Positions 23,001-31,481 of a DNA stretch of 64,000 nucleotides are shown here, piece after piece. The notes under the pieces are model-generated. The model was not told where the DNA came from, searched no databases, and was given only the letters and a program-made list of their open reading frames with translations. The DNA comes from Anthopleura xanthogrammica. Lineage: Eukaryota; Cnidaria; Anthozoa; Actiniaria; Actiniidae. Position numbers and translations under genes: made by a program. The stretch is taken from assembly GCA_964019055.1 (NCBI GenBank), contig OZ025209.1, forward strand, positions 14,669,867 to 14,733,866, given 5' to 3'. How positions within the stretch are numbered: the first letter of the stretch is position 1; each line of letters starts with the position of its first letter.

Positions 23001-26000
23001 GTAACATCTAAGTTCCGGTTTGAAATTTTGAAAACCAAGTTGAAAACCAACTGTCAGCTTGCAAGATCTTGGTAATAACCCTTGCACGTGACGTCAAAGC
23101 AACTTAATTTGAAGGACAAAACAAGAGAATTTTAATCTCCTGAGAATTAGGACCTATTGTATTGTCCTACAAATTGGGCTGCATTCCGACGTGCTGCAAG
23201 GGGTCGAAACAGTATTATGGAAAATATCAGTGTTTTTTATTTGCCTTCGTAGTAATCTCCGTGATGCTGTTCTTCTCAATTTGGGTAACCATGGTGAAAA
23301 AGAAGTCGTTGATGAAAGTCTTAGGAGATTCCGCGCATGGAAGGATGATTCGTAAGCATGTTATCTAGCAGTATATCGTACATATATTTCATTGTTGGGA
23401 GTCCAAAAGTCTGGTCCATTCACATAGATAAGCCGTTCCGAGGTTAAGGAAGGGACCGGGGCCTAGTGCAAATAAGAGGGAATGTATAGACCGAATGCCA
23501 ATATGGCCGCCATTGCTTTCAGAAATAAAAACCTAATCTTAAAAAAAGGCACAACCATCAGTAAGAGCAAGCAGAAACGTGTATTTTTGGAAAGTTTTAT
23601 TGCTATAAATAGAATTCAAGTGAAGCTATTTGGAATCAAAATTACAGAGCCTTGCATTTGTTCGATCAGTGAACTGTTTCCTTGCTAGCCTCGTTGTGGT
23701 GTTTTTCACATTTTAAAAATTCTCATAACTTCTCAAGAATTTAATATTTTTGTCTCAAACTTACTAACTTTGTTGATGTCATTATAATCTATGATTTTAA
23801 TGCCGTGGTCAACTAAAATAATATGAATTTAAAAAATTATGATAATGAAGTGGCGGCCATGTTGACATTCGGTCAATGGGGTTTGAGGACAGCGTTCCTA
23901 AAAACCATACATTCTCTCTTATTTTTATTAGTTTTTAAAAAAAGTTTGTTTATATAAAACCTGGTAAACTTAATAATTTTCGTGTGGTTTTTCATGTGTT
24001 GGTTTCCTCAACCTTTCTCGACCTTGAATCGGATAATAACAACCGATATCATATCCACATATTACGTAAACAAACTTTACCATCATCTGCCATCGACAAT
24101 CCACATGCCCACCCTATCCATCACTCACATTCGCAATCCCTTTCGAGATTTTAAGAAAGAGATTTACCTGTTGCCTTGTTGGAATATAGACAAGAAGTTC
24201 CTGGAAATATACGAACTCCTGTGTATGTAACAGCTGTGATGCATGGAGGAGAAGAGGAATGGGAATTCTTGTGGGGCAAATATCAAAATTCCATCGATCC
24301 GACTGAAAGACAACGCATAGAAGGTGCTCTCTCTGGCGCGCTGAATATCAATTTAAAAAAGAGGTTAGTTTATTGTTCGTTCTCGTAATAATTGACCTCT
24401 TTACCTTGGGCGTAATGTTTCCTATCTCAGACCACATGTCATTCCCTAGAGTATCATTTCTTTGTTTAACGGTTGTGCATGAGAAGACACACGAGTATGG
24501 ATACAACTCAAACAGAGAATCTTATTCTCAAGAGAATGACATGTGGTCTGAAATGGGAAAACATTACACCCAAGGTAAAGAGGCCTACTGTACCCATATT
24601 CAGATGGCGTTCTAGTTATATGAATTTTGGGCCCTTCGATCCTCCTACTTTATCCTATCAGGTGTTTGGTACGAGTTTTGCAAACATCACTTTTTATTTA
24701 TTCTTTTATTTATTAGGGTAATGGGAGGGGAGGGGAGGGTGATTATGACATTTTTGCCGCCCACCATAGACTTTTTCTGAGATAGCGAACATGGTGCATT
24801 GTGGTCTAGCTTCGGTACAAACATCTTTTTTTATCTTGCCTTATATGGTGTTGTTTGTACCCAAGCTAGACCACAATGCATCTTGTTTATTGAACTCAGA
24901 AAAGCGGGCTTATGGAAGATCCCTCTTCCTGGCCACCCAGCTGACACACGTTATGATCTAAAAATAAAAGCTCCCGCATTGCTGATCGGGATATGTAAGG
25001 GTGTATTGATCATATTAAATAACTGGGACTTGAACCATGTTTTCAAATTCAGACTTCTAAATTACTCGTTGGACGATAACAAGATAAAGGGTCAAGATGT
25101 GATTAATGTAATAGTTCAAGTTGCAAAGCACGTGCATGCAAGAACTCTAGTATGGAAGTTCTTTAAGGACCACTTCAACACGATTATTGAAAGGTAAGGA
25201 AATATTCTAGAGAAAAGATAGAATCTTCAACTGAATGGCTAACTCACAGATCAAACCCTGAAACAACCTCTTGGCTGATCAAAGTCAGGGCACGGCTAAC
25301 TCACATATCGAATCCTGAAACAACCTCTTGGCTGATCAAAGTCAGGGCACGGCTAACTCACAGATCGAACCCTGAAACAACCTCTGGGCTGATCTAAGTC
25401 AGGGCATGGCTAACTCACAGATCGAACCCCGAAACAACCTCTGGGCTGATCTAAGTCAGGGCACGACTAACTCACAGATCGAACCCTGAAACAACCTCTG
25501 GGCTGATCTAAGTCAAGGCACGGCTAACTCGTAGATCGAATTGGAATTTAGCTTGTTAGGTTTTGTGGAGGGAAAAAAAACGAAGAAAAACCCTCGAATC
25601 AAGACGGAGACCTAGCAAACTGTTTTCCTGTTTTCGTCTATAGTATTTGTCATAACATGGTTCTGTTTTGTAGAATTGGTGGGGAAGCTAACCAACATGG
25701 CATTGCTTCAATATTAAAAGCTGTGGCAGGAAACTTTAACCAGGAGTCTCAGCTCCAAGAGGTTAGTTTTTTAAAGATGTTTTCATTCATTGTCTTTTAA
25801 GAAAGGTTTTGAGTGACTTATAGGTTATATCAAAGTTATTGTTGTACACCGAATTGAAATATGGCGACCAATTTAAATAACTATTGTTCTGGACTGACTA
25901 GCCTCGTGTTCACGTGGAAACATAAGAGAGGTTTTACATGTATGAGAGGCTAGTCAGTCCAGAACAGTAGATTCTGGGTATTCTATGATTTCATGCAGCC

Positions 26001-26440
26001 TTCATGCATCGCAAGCTATATAACTTTTAATATGCAAATGGATGTTGATGACGATGATGATAAGGGTAATCGTGGTGCTGATGATGGTGGTGATCAGGGT
26101 AATCGTGGTGCTGATGATGGTGGTGATAATTATGATGACATTCGGAAAAAAACCAAAGTCGATGACACGTGGTCTCATATAAAAACGTGTCTCAGTTGAA
26201 TGGGTCTATTAACAAGATTTTTCACCTTCTTTTGAAATATCAGTACGGCGAACAATAACAATAACCGAGTATCTTGTATTCTGTTTAAAGTATGAAGCCC
26301 TGGTCGAACAGCATCAGGATGTCCTCGGCGAGATGCGAGCAGTCAAACAAGTTAAGGAGTCTATTCGCATCAACATCGCGTGGATGAGTGACAACGAACA
26401 AAAAGTTTCAGATTTCCTGGTCAGGAAAACAGATAAATAG
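14695..26440 (+). CDS. M1 zinc aminopeptidase, aminopeptidase N-like (paralogue 1)
   Basis: Nineteen exons: 14695-15242, 15825-16095, 16427-16547, 17259-17413, 17639-17752, 18388-18522, 18624-18689, 19096-19161, 20089-20255, 20410-20498, 20881-21008, 21333-21388, 22077-22224, 22816-22889, 23253-23351, 24190-24363, 25053-25193, 25674-25761, 26291-26440; 929 aa. It should remove N-terminal residues from peptides at the cell surface or outside. M1 signatures: GAMEN at 324-328, HELAHQ at 360-365 and the third zinc ligand E383, giving H360/H364/E383 with general base E361; catalytic Y446 sits in ISYNKGSS. The zinc helix reads WLNEAFA instead of the usual WLNEGFA. The C-terminal ERAP1-type helical domain fills exons 11-19. 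The first in-frame ATG gives a signal-peptide-like start ([16 protein letters not shown]). The frame is open without ATG back to about 14584 (see findings). A possible poly(A) signal is at 26562. Confidence 0.93.
16123..16260. repeat. (TCC)n/(TTC)n microsatellite in aminopeptidase-1 intron 2
   Basis: About 100 bp of pure tcc followed by about 35 bp of ttc, just 28 bp after the exon 2 donor. It produces false poly-Pro, poly-Leu and poly-Gly frames. It is a homopurine/homopyrimidine tract able to form triplex DNA. Confidence 0.95.
16785..17158 (-). mobile_element. tRNA-derived SINE (antisense, aminopeptidase-1 intron 3)
   Basis: On the minus strand the head near 17155 has an A-box-like 'tggctcaggtggttgagcac' and a B-box-like 'ggtttgagtccc'. 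The tail near 16800 ends in 'aaagcgcctttgat...gggcgctatataaatcata' and an AT-rich tail. This is a typical Pol III SINE plan: tRNA head, body, 'gcgctatataa' end. The same tail is seen at 27835-27900. Confidence 0.7.
17540..17602. repeat. Half copy of family F element (aminopeptidase-1 intron 4)
   Basis: It matches the right part of family F ('aaccaatttcacaacaagct', then 'ttcacaggatattgactaga'). The other arm is missing. Confidence 0.45.
19244..19854. repeat. (GAAAAAT)n heptanucleotide microsatellite, about 87 copies
   Basis: 611 bp of an almost perfect 7-bp unit in aminopeptidase-1 intron 8, starting 80 bp after the exon 8 donor. Because 7 is not a multiple of 3 and the unit has no antisense stop, the other strand is open throughout and encodes an F-H-I-S repeat. 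That frame is an artefact. Confidence 0.97.
19898..20055. repeat. Family C element, copy 2 (aminopeptidase-1 intron 8)
   Basis: It begins 'acggacacacggtgcaatat' and contains 'caatcgatgttgcgagcc' and 'cctacttcagcaagttgcct'. The right end 'caatattgcgcacaatgc' is complementary to the left. It ends about 35 bp before exon 9. Confidence 0.75.
21565..21698. repeat. Family A element, copy 3 (aminopeptidase-1 intron 12)
   Basis: Full-length copy with 'tagaccccttgcaacacttc' at the left and 'gacgtgctgcaaggggtcta' at the right. Confidence 0.88.
23074..23205. repeat. Family A element, copy 4 (aminopeptidase-1 intron 14)
   Basis: Copy with 'cccttgcacgtgacgtcaaa' at the left. The right arm is 'cgacgtgctgcaaggggtc'. 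It is slightly more diverged in the middle and ends 47 bp before exon 15. Confidence 0.85.
23487..23876. repeat. Family G terminal-inverted-repeat element, copy 1 (intron 15)
   Basis: About 390 bp. Ends are 'gaccgaatgccaatatggcc' and the near reverse complement ('ggccatgttgacattcggtc'). The interior is AT-rich. A second copy in opposite orientation lies at 54556-55018 in the PHKG first intron, so this is a dispersed non-autonomous DNA transposon. Confidence 0.85.
24395..24586. repeat. Family B element, copy 2 (aminopeptidase-1 intron 16)
   Basis: It begins 'acctctttaccttgggcgta' and ends with the reverse complement ('cacccaaggtaaagaggc'). It is the best preserved copy, starting 31 bp after the exon 16 donor. 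Confidence 0.88.
24772..24904. repeat. Family H inverted-repeat element, copy 1 (intron 16)
   Basis: Arms 'catggtgcattgtggtctag' and 'ctagaccacaatgcat' flank about 40 bp, with outer 'ttttctgagat' / 'actcagaaaa'. A second copy is at 51667-51782. Confidence 0.75.
25238..25540. repeat. 57-bp minisatellite, about five copies (intron 17)
   Basis: 'ggctaactcacagatc' recurs near 25238, 25294, 25351, 25408, 25465 and 25522, a period of 56-57 bp. The unit also holds 'cctgaaacaacctctgggct' and 'aagtcagggcacgg'. This is part of the family E repeat found singly at 33258, 38015, 40451 and 55938, here expanded in tandem. Confidence 0.88.
25881..25970. repeat. Hairpin-forming inverted repeat (intron 18)
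   Basis: 'tctggactgactagcctc' and 'gaggctagtcagtccaga' are complementary across about 45 bp. Confidence 0.7.
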
Positions 26441-26561
26441 AGGGCTGATTGGATGATTGATAGGTCACGTGCTTCCCTTAAGAAGCCATTTCAGTGTTAC
26501 AGCATGTTGTATGGTGAAAGTTAATGACTTACATTTTCCACTCATGTGGTTATTACATGGT

Positions 26562-26567
26562 AATAAA
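26562..26567 (+). promoter_or_regulatory. Possible poly(A) signal of aminopeptidase 1
   Basis: AATAAA lies 122 bp after the stop codon, before the repeat-rich spacer. It is judged from position and hexamer only. Confidence 0.4.
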
Positions 26568-26615
26568 CTACTCGTACTGTAATCGGTCTGATTTCATCAA
26601 TTTAGTATTTTGTAC

Positions 26616-26672
<57 letters not shown>

Positions 26673-26916
26673 AAATAGTAAAAAAGACACGAAAATATTA
26701 ACAGTGATTTTGAAGAATAATAAAGATACTAATGATTTATAGAATCTAAAAAAAGGGATTAATACTAAAAAATATCTTTTTACATGTAATATTAAAAGGA
26801 AATATATAAATCATGAGGATATATCCTAAGACTATAACATAAATCATAGAAAATGTATAAAAATCTTATATATATGGGGGGGGGGGGGGGGAAACTAATA
26901 TAAAAAGTTCCAGGAC

Positions 26917-27800
26917 CTAAATTTTAGCACGAAATCTATCTAAATCAAAGTCTGTTTCTTGAATATTTGTAGTTCTCCTAATTGTTCTAGATCCTCTAAG
27001 GCAGAGTAGAGCTGATCGTAGTATCGCAAATGAGACTTTGGATCTTATCCAAGACATTGTTGTAGCATAGTTCTCTCCTTTCTTTGCTGCGATTAGTTCT
27101 GCCAGTCTACTGTGGAATCTTTTACACTCTTCACCCATTCCTCCAGTAGTTGTAAAGACTAATGGGGTGAAAGTTCCGTGTTCTATATCCATGACTCTTT
27201 TGGCGTATGCCCTCTTCTTCTCATTTTCATGTTGACGATATATCCGCTGGGGGGTTTGTTCCTTGTAGGAATCTGCGTTGGGGTGGCATACCCTTACGTC
27301 AAAGAACGCAGACCTCTGCTTTTCCCAGAATCCCCGGGCGTGTATGTCAAGGCGGGCATCAGGCGCTTTTTTAGCTCCGTTTGGTAGCCTCTCGCCAGTA
27401 AGTTCTTGAAGGACGGGTTCTATCTCGACATCCTTGCAGACCATCGTTAGCATGTCTGCTTCGAGATCCCGAAGCTCATTGTGTCGCTGTATTATGAACC
27501 CACCTCGCCTGCAGATCATGGCGTGGTCGATATTGAAGGTGTCACCACACACGCATACTGAAGGCTTGTCAGCGATTTCCCAGTCGTATCTGAGTTTTAG
27601 AGCGTCCCAGAATTCACCTTTGTTCAGATCAAAATCCATGTCCTTGATCGGGATGACCGTAAGCCAATTCGAAGCACCTCTTTCTGTAGCAAGATCTACA
27701 GCTCGCTGTGTCTTCTGGGGTAGAGAGTTCTTGACTTCATCAAGCTTAGTCTGGAGCGCTTCGTTTGTTTTTCTTCGTGCGCTCTGTTGCAGTGACTTAT
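26917..27800 (-). mobile_element. 3' part of a LINE with zinc knuckle and restriction-like endonuclease
   Basis: An uninterrupted minus-strand frame of about 290 codons ends at 26917. It begins in the middle of a protein (no RT core found upstream). It contains a CCHC-type knuckle ([19 protein letters not shown]) followed by a PD-(D/E)xK-like core: [14 protein letters not shown], then [12 protein letters not shown]. Knuckle plus this core after the RT is the layout of non-LTR retrotransposons with a restriction-like endonuclease (R2/NeSL/HERO groups). Those elements cut a target site and prime reverse transcription there. The frame is intact, so the insertion is fairly young, 5'-truncated and unable to move alone. 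The exact clade is not settled. Confidence 0.7.
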
Positions 27801-27826
27801 ACAATAAGTGACAGTGACTTATATAA

Positions 27827-27968
27827 TAATAATAATAATAATAATAATGGGAAGTTTTTATATAGCGCATTTCACAATGTCTCAATGCGCTTTACAATTG
27901 TGACCAGTGGAGGACTTTACGGGCTGCATATTAAGGCGCTATTAGCAACCAGTTGCACTCAGTTGTAG
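27827..27968 (-). mobile_element. SINE/LINE tail fragment ('gcgctatataaaa' end)
   Basis: (AAT)n followed by 'tatatagcgcatttcacaat' and 'caatgcgctttacaattgtg' on the plus strand matches the tail of the SINE at 16785-17158 in the same orientation. The tRNA-like head is missing. Confidence 0.55.
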
Positions 27969-27988
27969 TTGCACCCAGTAGCCCAAGA

Positions 27989-28080
27989 AGTCTGGGTTTT
28001 TGGCTTCCGTAAATCAAAGAAATACTAATTCAGTCTGTTGGGAATTGAATTGATAGAAGCCAAAAATTGACCCAGACGTC
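27989..28080. repeat. Inverted repeat
   Basis: 'gtctgggtttttggcttc' and 'gaagccaaaaattgacccagac' are complementary over 46 bp of spacer. Confidence 0.65.
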
Positions 28081-28420
28081 GTGAGCTGGTAATGTAAATT
28101 TGAAGAATTGGTATGGGGCTGTTAAGTGTGACGTCACTCATATGGAAAAACTCCTTCCGCGGGTCCAAAACGAAAAGCAGTTTTTTAAAGATTTTTCTTA
28201 TTTACAATGAGAGACACCTTGGACAATTATTCACACGTCTCTATCATTGCAAGCTCACTGTTCGTCTCGCTTCGATGCAAAGGCACGGCTTCTTTCAAGA
28301 TGGCACAGGGAACTGTGAAAGGGAGTATTGAAGCGATATTAATCATGAGGCGTTGGGAGGCACTCCTCCTAATTGAATCGCGATCAGTGATTGGCGATTG
28401 CACGACCGACGGGGATGGGG

Positions 28421-28540
28421 ACGGGGATGCTCCGCCCGAAATTAAAGGGGTAGTTTTTTCAGGCCGCACGTATAGCAAAGGGATGGAAATTTGGTATAGA
28501 AAAGGGTAAGGGGTCAAGAGTCCGGGCGGAGCATCCCCGT
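28421..28540. repeat. 120-bp element with perfect 18-bp terminal inverted repeats
   Basis: 'acggggatgctccgcccg' at 28421-28438 and its exact reverse complement at 28523-28540. It is GC-rich against an AT-rich background and is followed by a C run at 28561-28576. Confidence 0.75.
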
Positions 28541-28753
28541 ATGAAACGACCCGAAGTATACCCCCCCCCCCCCCCCGCCCCGGTACCTCCTAAGTGACCT
28601 GGCTAAATACCACTGATTACTGTAGACCTCGCACGCTCGCCCACACGAGTTCCTGTGGTCGTGGGTTCAAATCCTGCCTGAGCTCGGCTTGAAGAAACAC
28701 ATAACAACTTCTCAGTCTAATACATTTAAAATTTACCAAGCTGCAAAAAAACT

Positions 28754-28829
28754 AGGCTCAGATTTCAGCCGTCGGGGTTTCATAGTATCGCGGGCGCGCA
28801 CAAAACCCCGACAGCTGAAATCTGAGCCT
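28754..28829. repeat. 76-bp hairpin
   Basis: 'aggctcagatttcagc' and 'gctgaaatctgagcct' are perfect complements. The inner arms 'cggggttt' and 'aaaccccg' also pair, leaving a loop of about 20 bp. Confidence 0.75.
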
Positions 28830-29439
28830 ACAAAAACGCTTGCCAAATTCGCTTGCCAAAAACTCGCTCAAAACGCATTAGTCGCCATAAAATGAACCAC
28901 ACAGCTTAATAAAGTATATATCTTTTGTTGTGTGAATTAATTATAGGCTAAATTAAGATCGGGTGTAAGGTTTCAATAATTGGGCCAAGATGGACATGTG
29001 GAAGGATGTGCTCAGTGTACCCTGCGAGCAGATGTTATTTTTCCAAACGGAGAGCAGAAAAAGGAGAGCAGAAAACTGAGACCTCTGCTAGCAGGGTAGA
29101 TGAACTGATATATATATATATATATATATATATAGAACTACTCAGTATAAGGGTATACCAGTGCATCTGACGTGGATAAACCTTCAACGCACTGCAGTCG
29201 AGTTAAATCTTTCTGGAAGTAAAGTAAGTCAACGAATCATGTACAACGAATGTGAATGAAAATAATTGCTGTCAAAGTTAAGTATTATTTATTCTTTTGA
29301 TTCACGACTCCAAATGTTAATAATTTACCACAATTGGAGCTCACTGATGCCTGCATTAAATTCTTTCAATGATTTGTCCAATTTTGTTTCGGATACTATA
29401 AATATACCTGTCCAAGCTAATTTTAAGTATTATACGACT

Positions 29440-30285
29440 CAGGAATTCGTCGATGATCAACAAATTAGGCCATACCTTTTCTGTTATCGGATTAACTGAA
29501 ACAACACAGCACTGAACCTCTCGGAAGAATACATTAAATGTTTCTATTCCTGGATATACATTTACTTCACGATTTTCAGCCCAGTTTTTCAAATGTGGGA
29601 GGCGTAGGATTTTATGTATTTAATGATCGAAGCTATTTCACCAGGGAAGACTTTTTCGACAGTAACTCAGGATTTTGAAACTTTGCACCATAAAAATATT
29701 TCTCATATTTGTGGACACCCAAGTAGTATTATCTGGAAGATCAAAGTACCTCGGGGTGATCATTGATTGCCACCTAAACTGGAAAGCTCAGATTACATAC
29801 CTAATTAAAAAGATAAATCGAAACATTGAACTCTCTCCAAGCTAATACATCTAACAAACTCTGAAATACTCAATAATCTTTATTATTCCCTTACATATCC
29901 TTTTTTTACTTATGGTCTTATAGCTTGGGGTAACACATATTTACTCTAAAATTAATCCACTATTTATTTTACACAAGAAAGCCATACAAATAGTAACTTT
30001 TTCTTCTTAGAGTGAAAACACTAAATCCGTGAAATAGATATTAGACTAATACACTTTAGTAGACGAAAATCCCATTGTTTTCTTTTGTGTCTATTTGACT
30101 ATTACACGTTAACAAGCAATTTTTATTTCATTGGTTAAGTGACCTCACTCAATGACCATACTAATCCTTTCTTTAAAAGGTAAAAAAATTTAAAACTTGA
30201 GGATCTTATTCACTTCTGTTATCCCTGTGTTTATGTATGACTATCTTTCAGGCAAACTACCCAGTATATTTGATTCATTCTTTGT
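29440..30285 (+). pseudogene. Internally deleted LINE: endonuclease piece joined to RT tail
   Basis: From 29470 the translation gives FSVIGLTET, then SIPGYTF, then NVGGVGFYVFNDRSYF, all in the style of an APE-type LINE endonuclease. Directly after this (29735 onward) come RT-tail pieces: SKYLGVIIDCHLNWKAQI, TYLIKKINRN, PLFILHKKAIQIVTF and LEDLIHFCYPC. The RT core between them is missing, and many stops and frameshifts are present. It is a dead copy in plus orientation. Confidence 0.7.
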
Positions 30286-30365
30286 TTAATTCTCTAAAAT
30301 AATTATCACCAATTTCATTGCTACGCGCTCAGTGTTGTTATTGTTGTGCGAGTTTGCCCACTCTA

Positions 30366-31435
30366 GTCAGTCAGTCAGTCAGTCAGTCAGTCAGTCAGTC
30401 AGTCAGTCAGTCAGTCAGTCAGTCAGTCAGTCAGTCAGTCAGTCAGTCAGTCAGTCAGTCAGTCAGTCAGTCAGTCAGTCAGTCAGTCAGTCAGTCAGTC
30501 AGTCAGTCAGTCAGTCAGTCAGTCAGTCAGTCAGTCAGTCAGTCAGTCAGTCAGTCAGTCAGTCAGTCAGTCAGTCAGTCAGTCAGTCAGTCAGTCAGTC
30601 AGTCAGTCAGTCAGTCAGTCAGTCAGTCAGTCAGTCAGTCAGTCAGTCAGTCAGTCAGTCAGTCAGTCAGTCAGTCAGTCAGTCAGTCAGTCAGTCAGTC
30701 AGTCAGTCAGTCAGTCAGTCAGTCAGTCAGTCAGTCAGTCAGTCAGTCAGTCAGTCAGTCAGTCAGTCAGTCAGTCAGTCAGTCAGTCAGTCAGTCAGTC
30801 AGTCAGTCAGTCAGTCAGTCAGTCAGTCAGTCAGTCAGTCAGTCAGTCAGTCAGTCAGTCAGTCAGTCAGTCAGTCAGTCAGTCAGTCAGTCAGTCAGTC
30901 AGTCAGTCAGTCAGTCAGTCAGTCAGTCAGTCAGTCAGTCAGTCAGTCAGTCAGTCAGTCAGTCAGTCAGTCAGTCAGTCAGTCAGTCAGTCAGTCAGTC
31001 AGTCAGTCAGTCAGTCAGTCAGTCAGTCAGTCAGTCAGTCAGTCAGTCAGTCAGTCAGTCAGTCAGTCAGTCAGTCAGTCAGTCAGTCAGTCAGTCAGTC
31101 AGTCAGTCAGTCAGTCAGTCAGTCAGTCAGTCAGTCAGTCAGTCAGTCAGTCAGTCAGTCAGTCAGTCAGTCAGTCAGTCAGTCAGTCAGTCAGTCAGTC
31201 AGTCAGTCAGTCAGTCAGTCAGTCAGTCAGTCAGTCAGTCAGTCAGTCAGTCAGTCAGTCAGTCAGTCAGTCAGTCAGTCAGTCAGTCAGTCAGTCAGTC
31301 AGTCAGTCAGTCAGTCAGTCAGTCAGTCAGTCAGTCAGTCAGTCAGTCAGTCAGTCAGTCAGTCAGTCAGTCAGTCAGTCAGTCAGTCAGTCAGTCAGTC
31401 AGTCAGTCAGTCAGTCAGTCAGTCAGTCAGTCAGT
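30366..31435. repeat. (TCAG)n microsatellite, about 267 perfect copies
   Basis: 1.07 kb of uninterrupted 4-bp repeat. It ends 48 bp before the ATG of the secreted-protein gene. On the plus strand all three frames are open and read Ser-Val-Ser-Gln repeats. These frames stop before, or run out of phase with, the real gene. Confidence 0.98.
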
Positions 31436-31481
31436 CGGTTAGTTATTTCCAATTGCTTTCTTTTTTTTCTTTTCAAAGAAA

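Larger units (their letters stand above)
26441..31481. other. Spacer between aminopeptidase 1 and the secreted-protein gene
   Basis: No host gene recognised. It holds a (AAT)n tract (26620-26671), a G run (26877-26892), the LINE endonuclease fragment (26917-27800), a SINE tail (27827-27968), several inverted repeats (27989, 28421, 28754), a C run (28561-28576), (TA)n near 29110, a deleted LINE (29440-30285) and the TCAG tract. It is repeat-built throughout. Confidence 0.7.

Noticed and set aside
24799..25052. Possible extra exon of aminopeptidase 1 before 25053
   Set aside because: The frame is open, but it begins in the family H element, paralogue 2 has no counterpart, and the acceptor at 25052 keeps the frame from exon 16.
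25238..25540. Evenly spaced 57-bp repeats that could look like a CRISPR array
   Set aside because: The whole period repeats, with no unique spacers, in a eukaryotic intron; it is a minisatellite. The same holds for 63233-63374 and 56049-56385.
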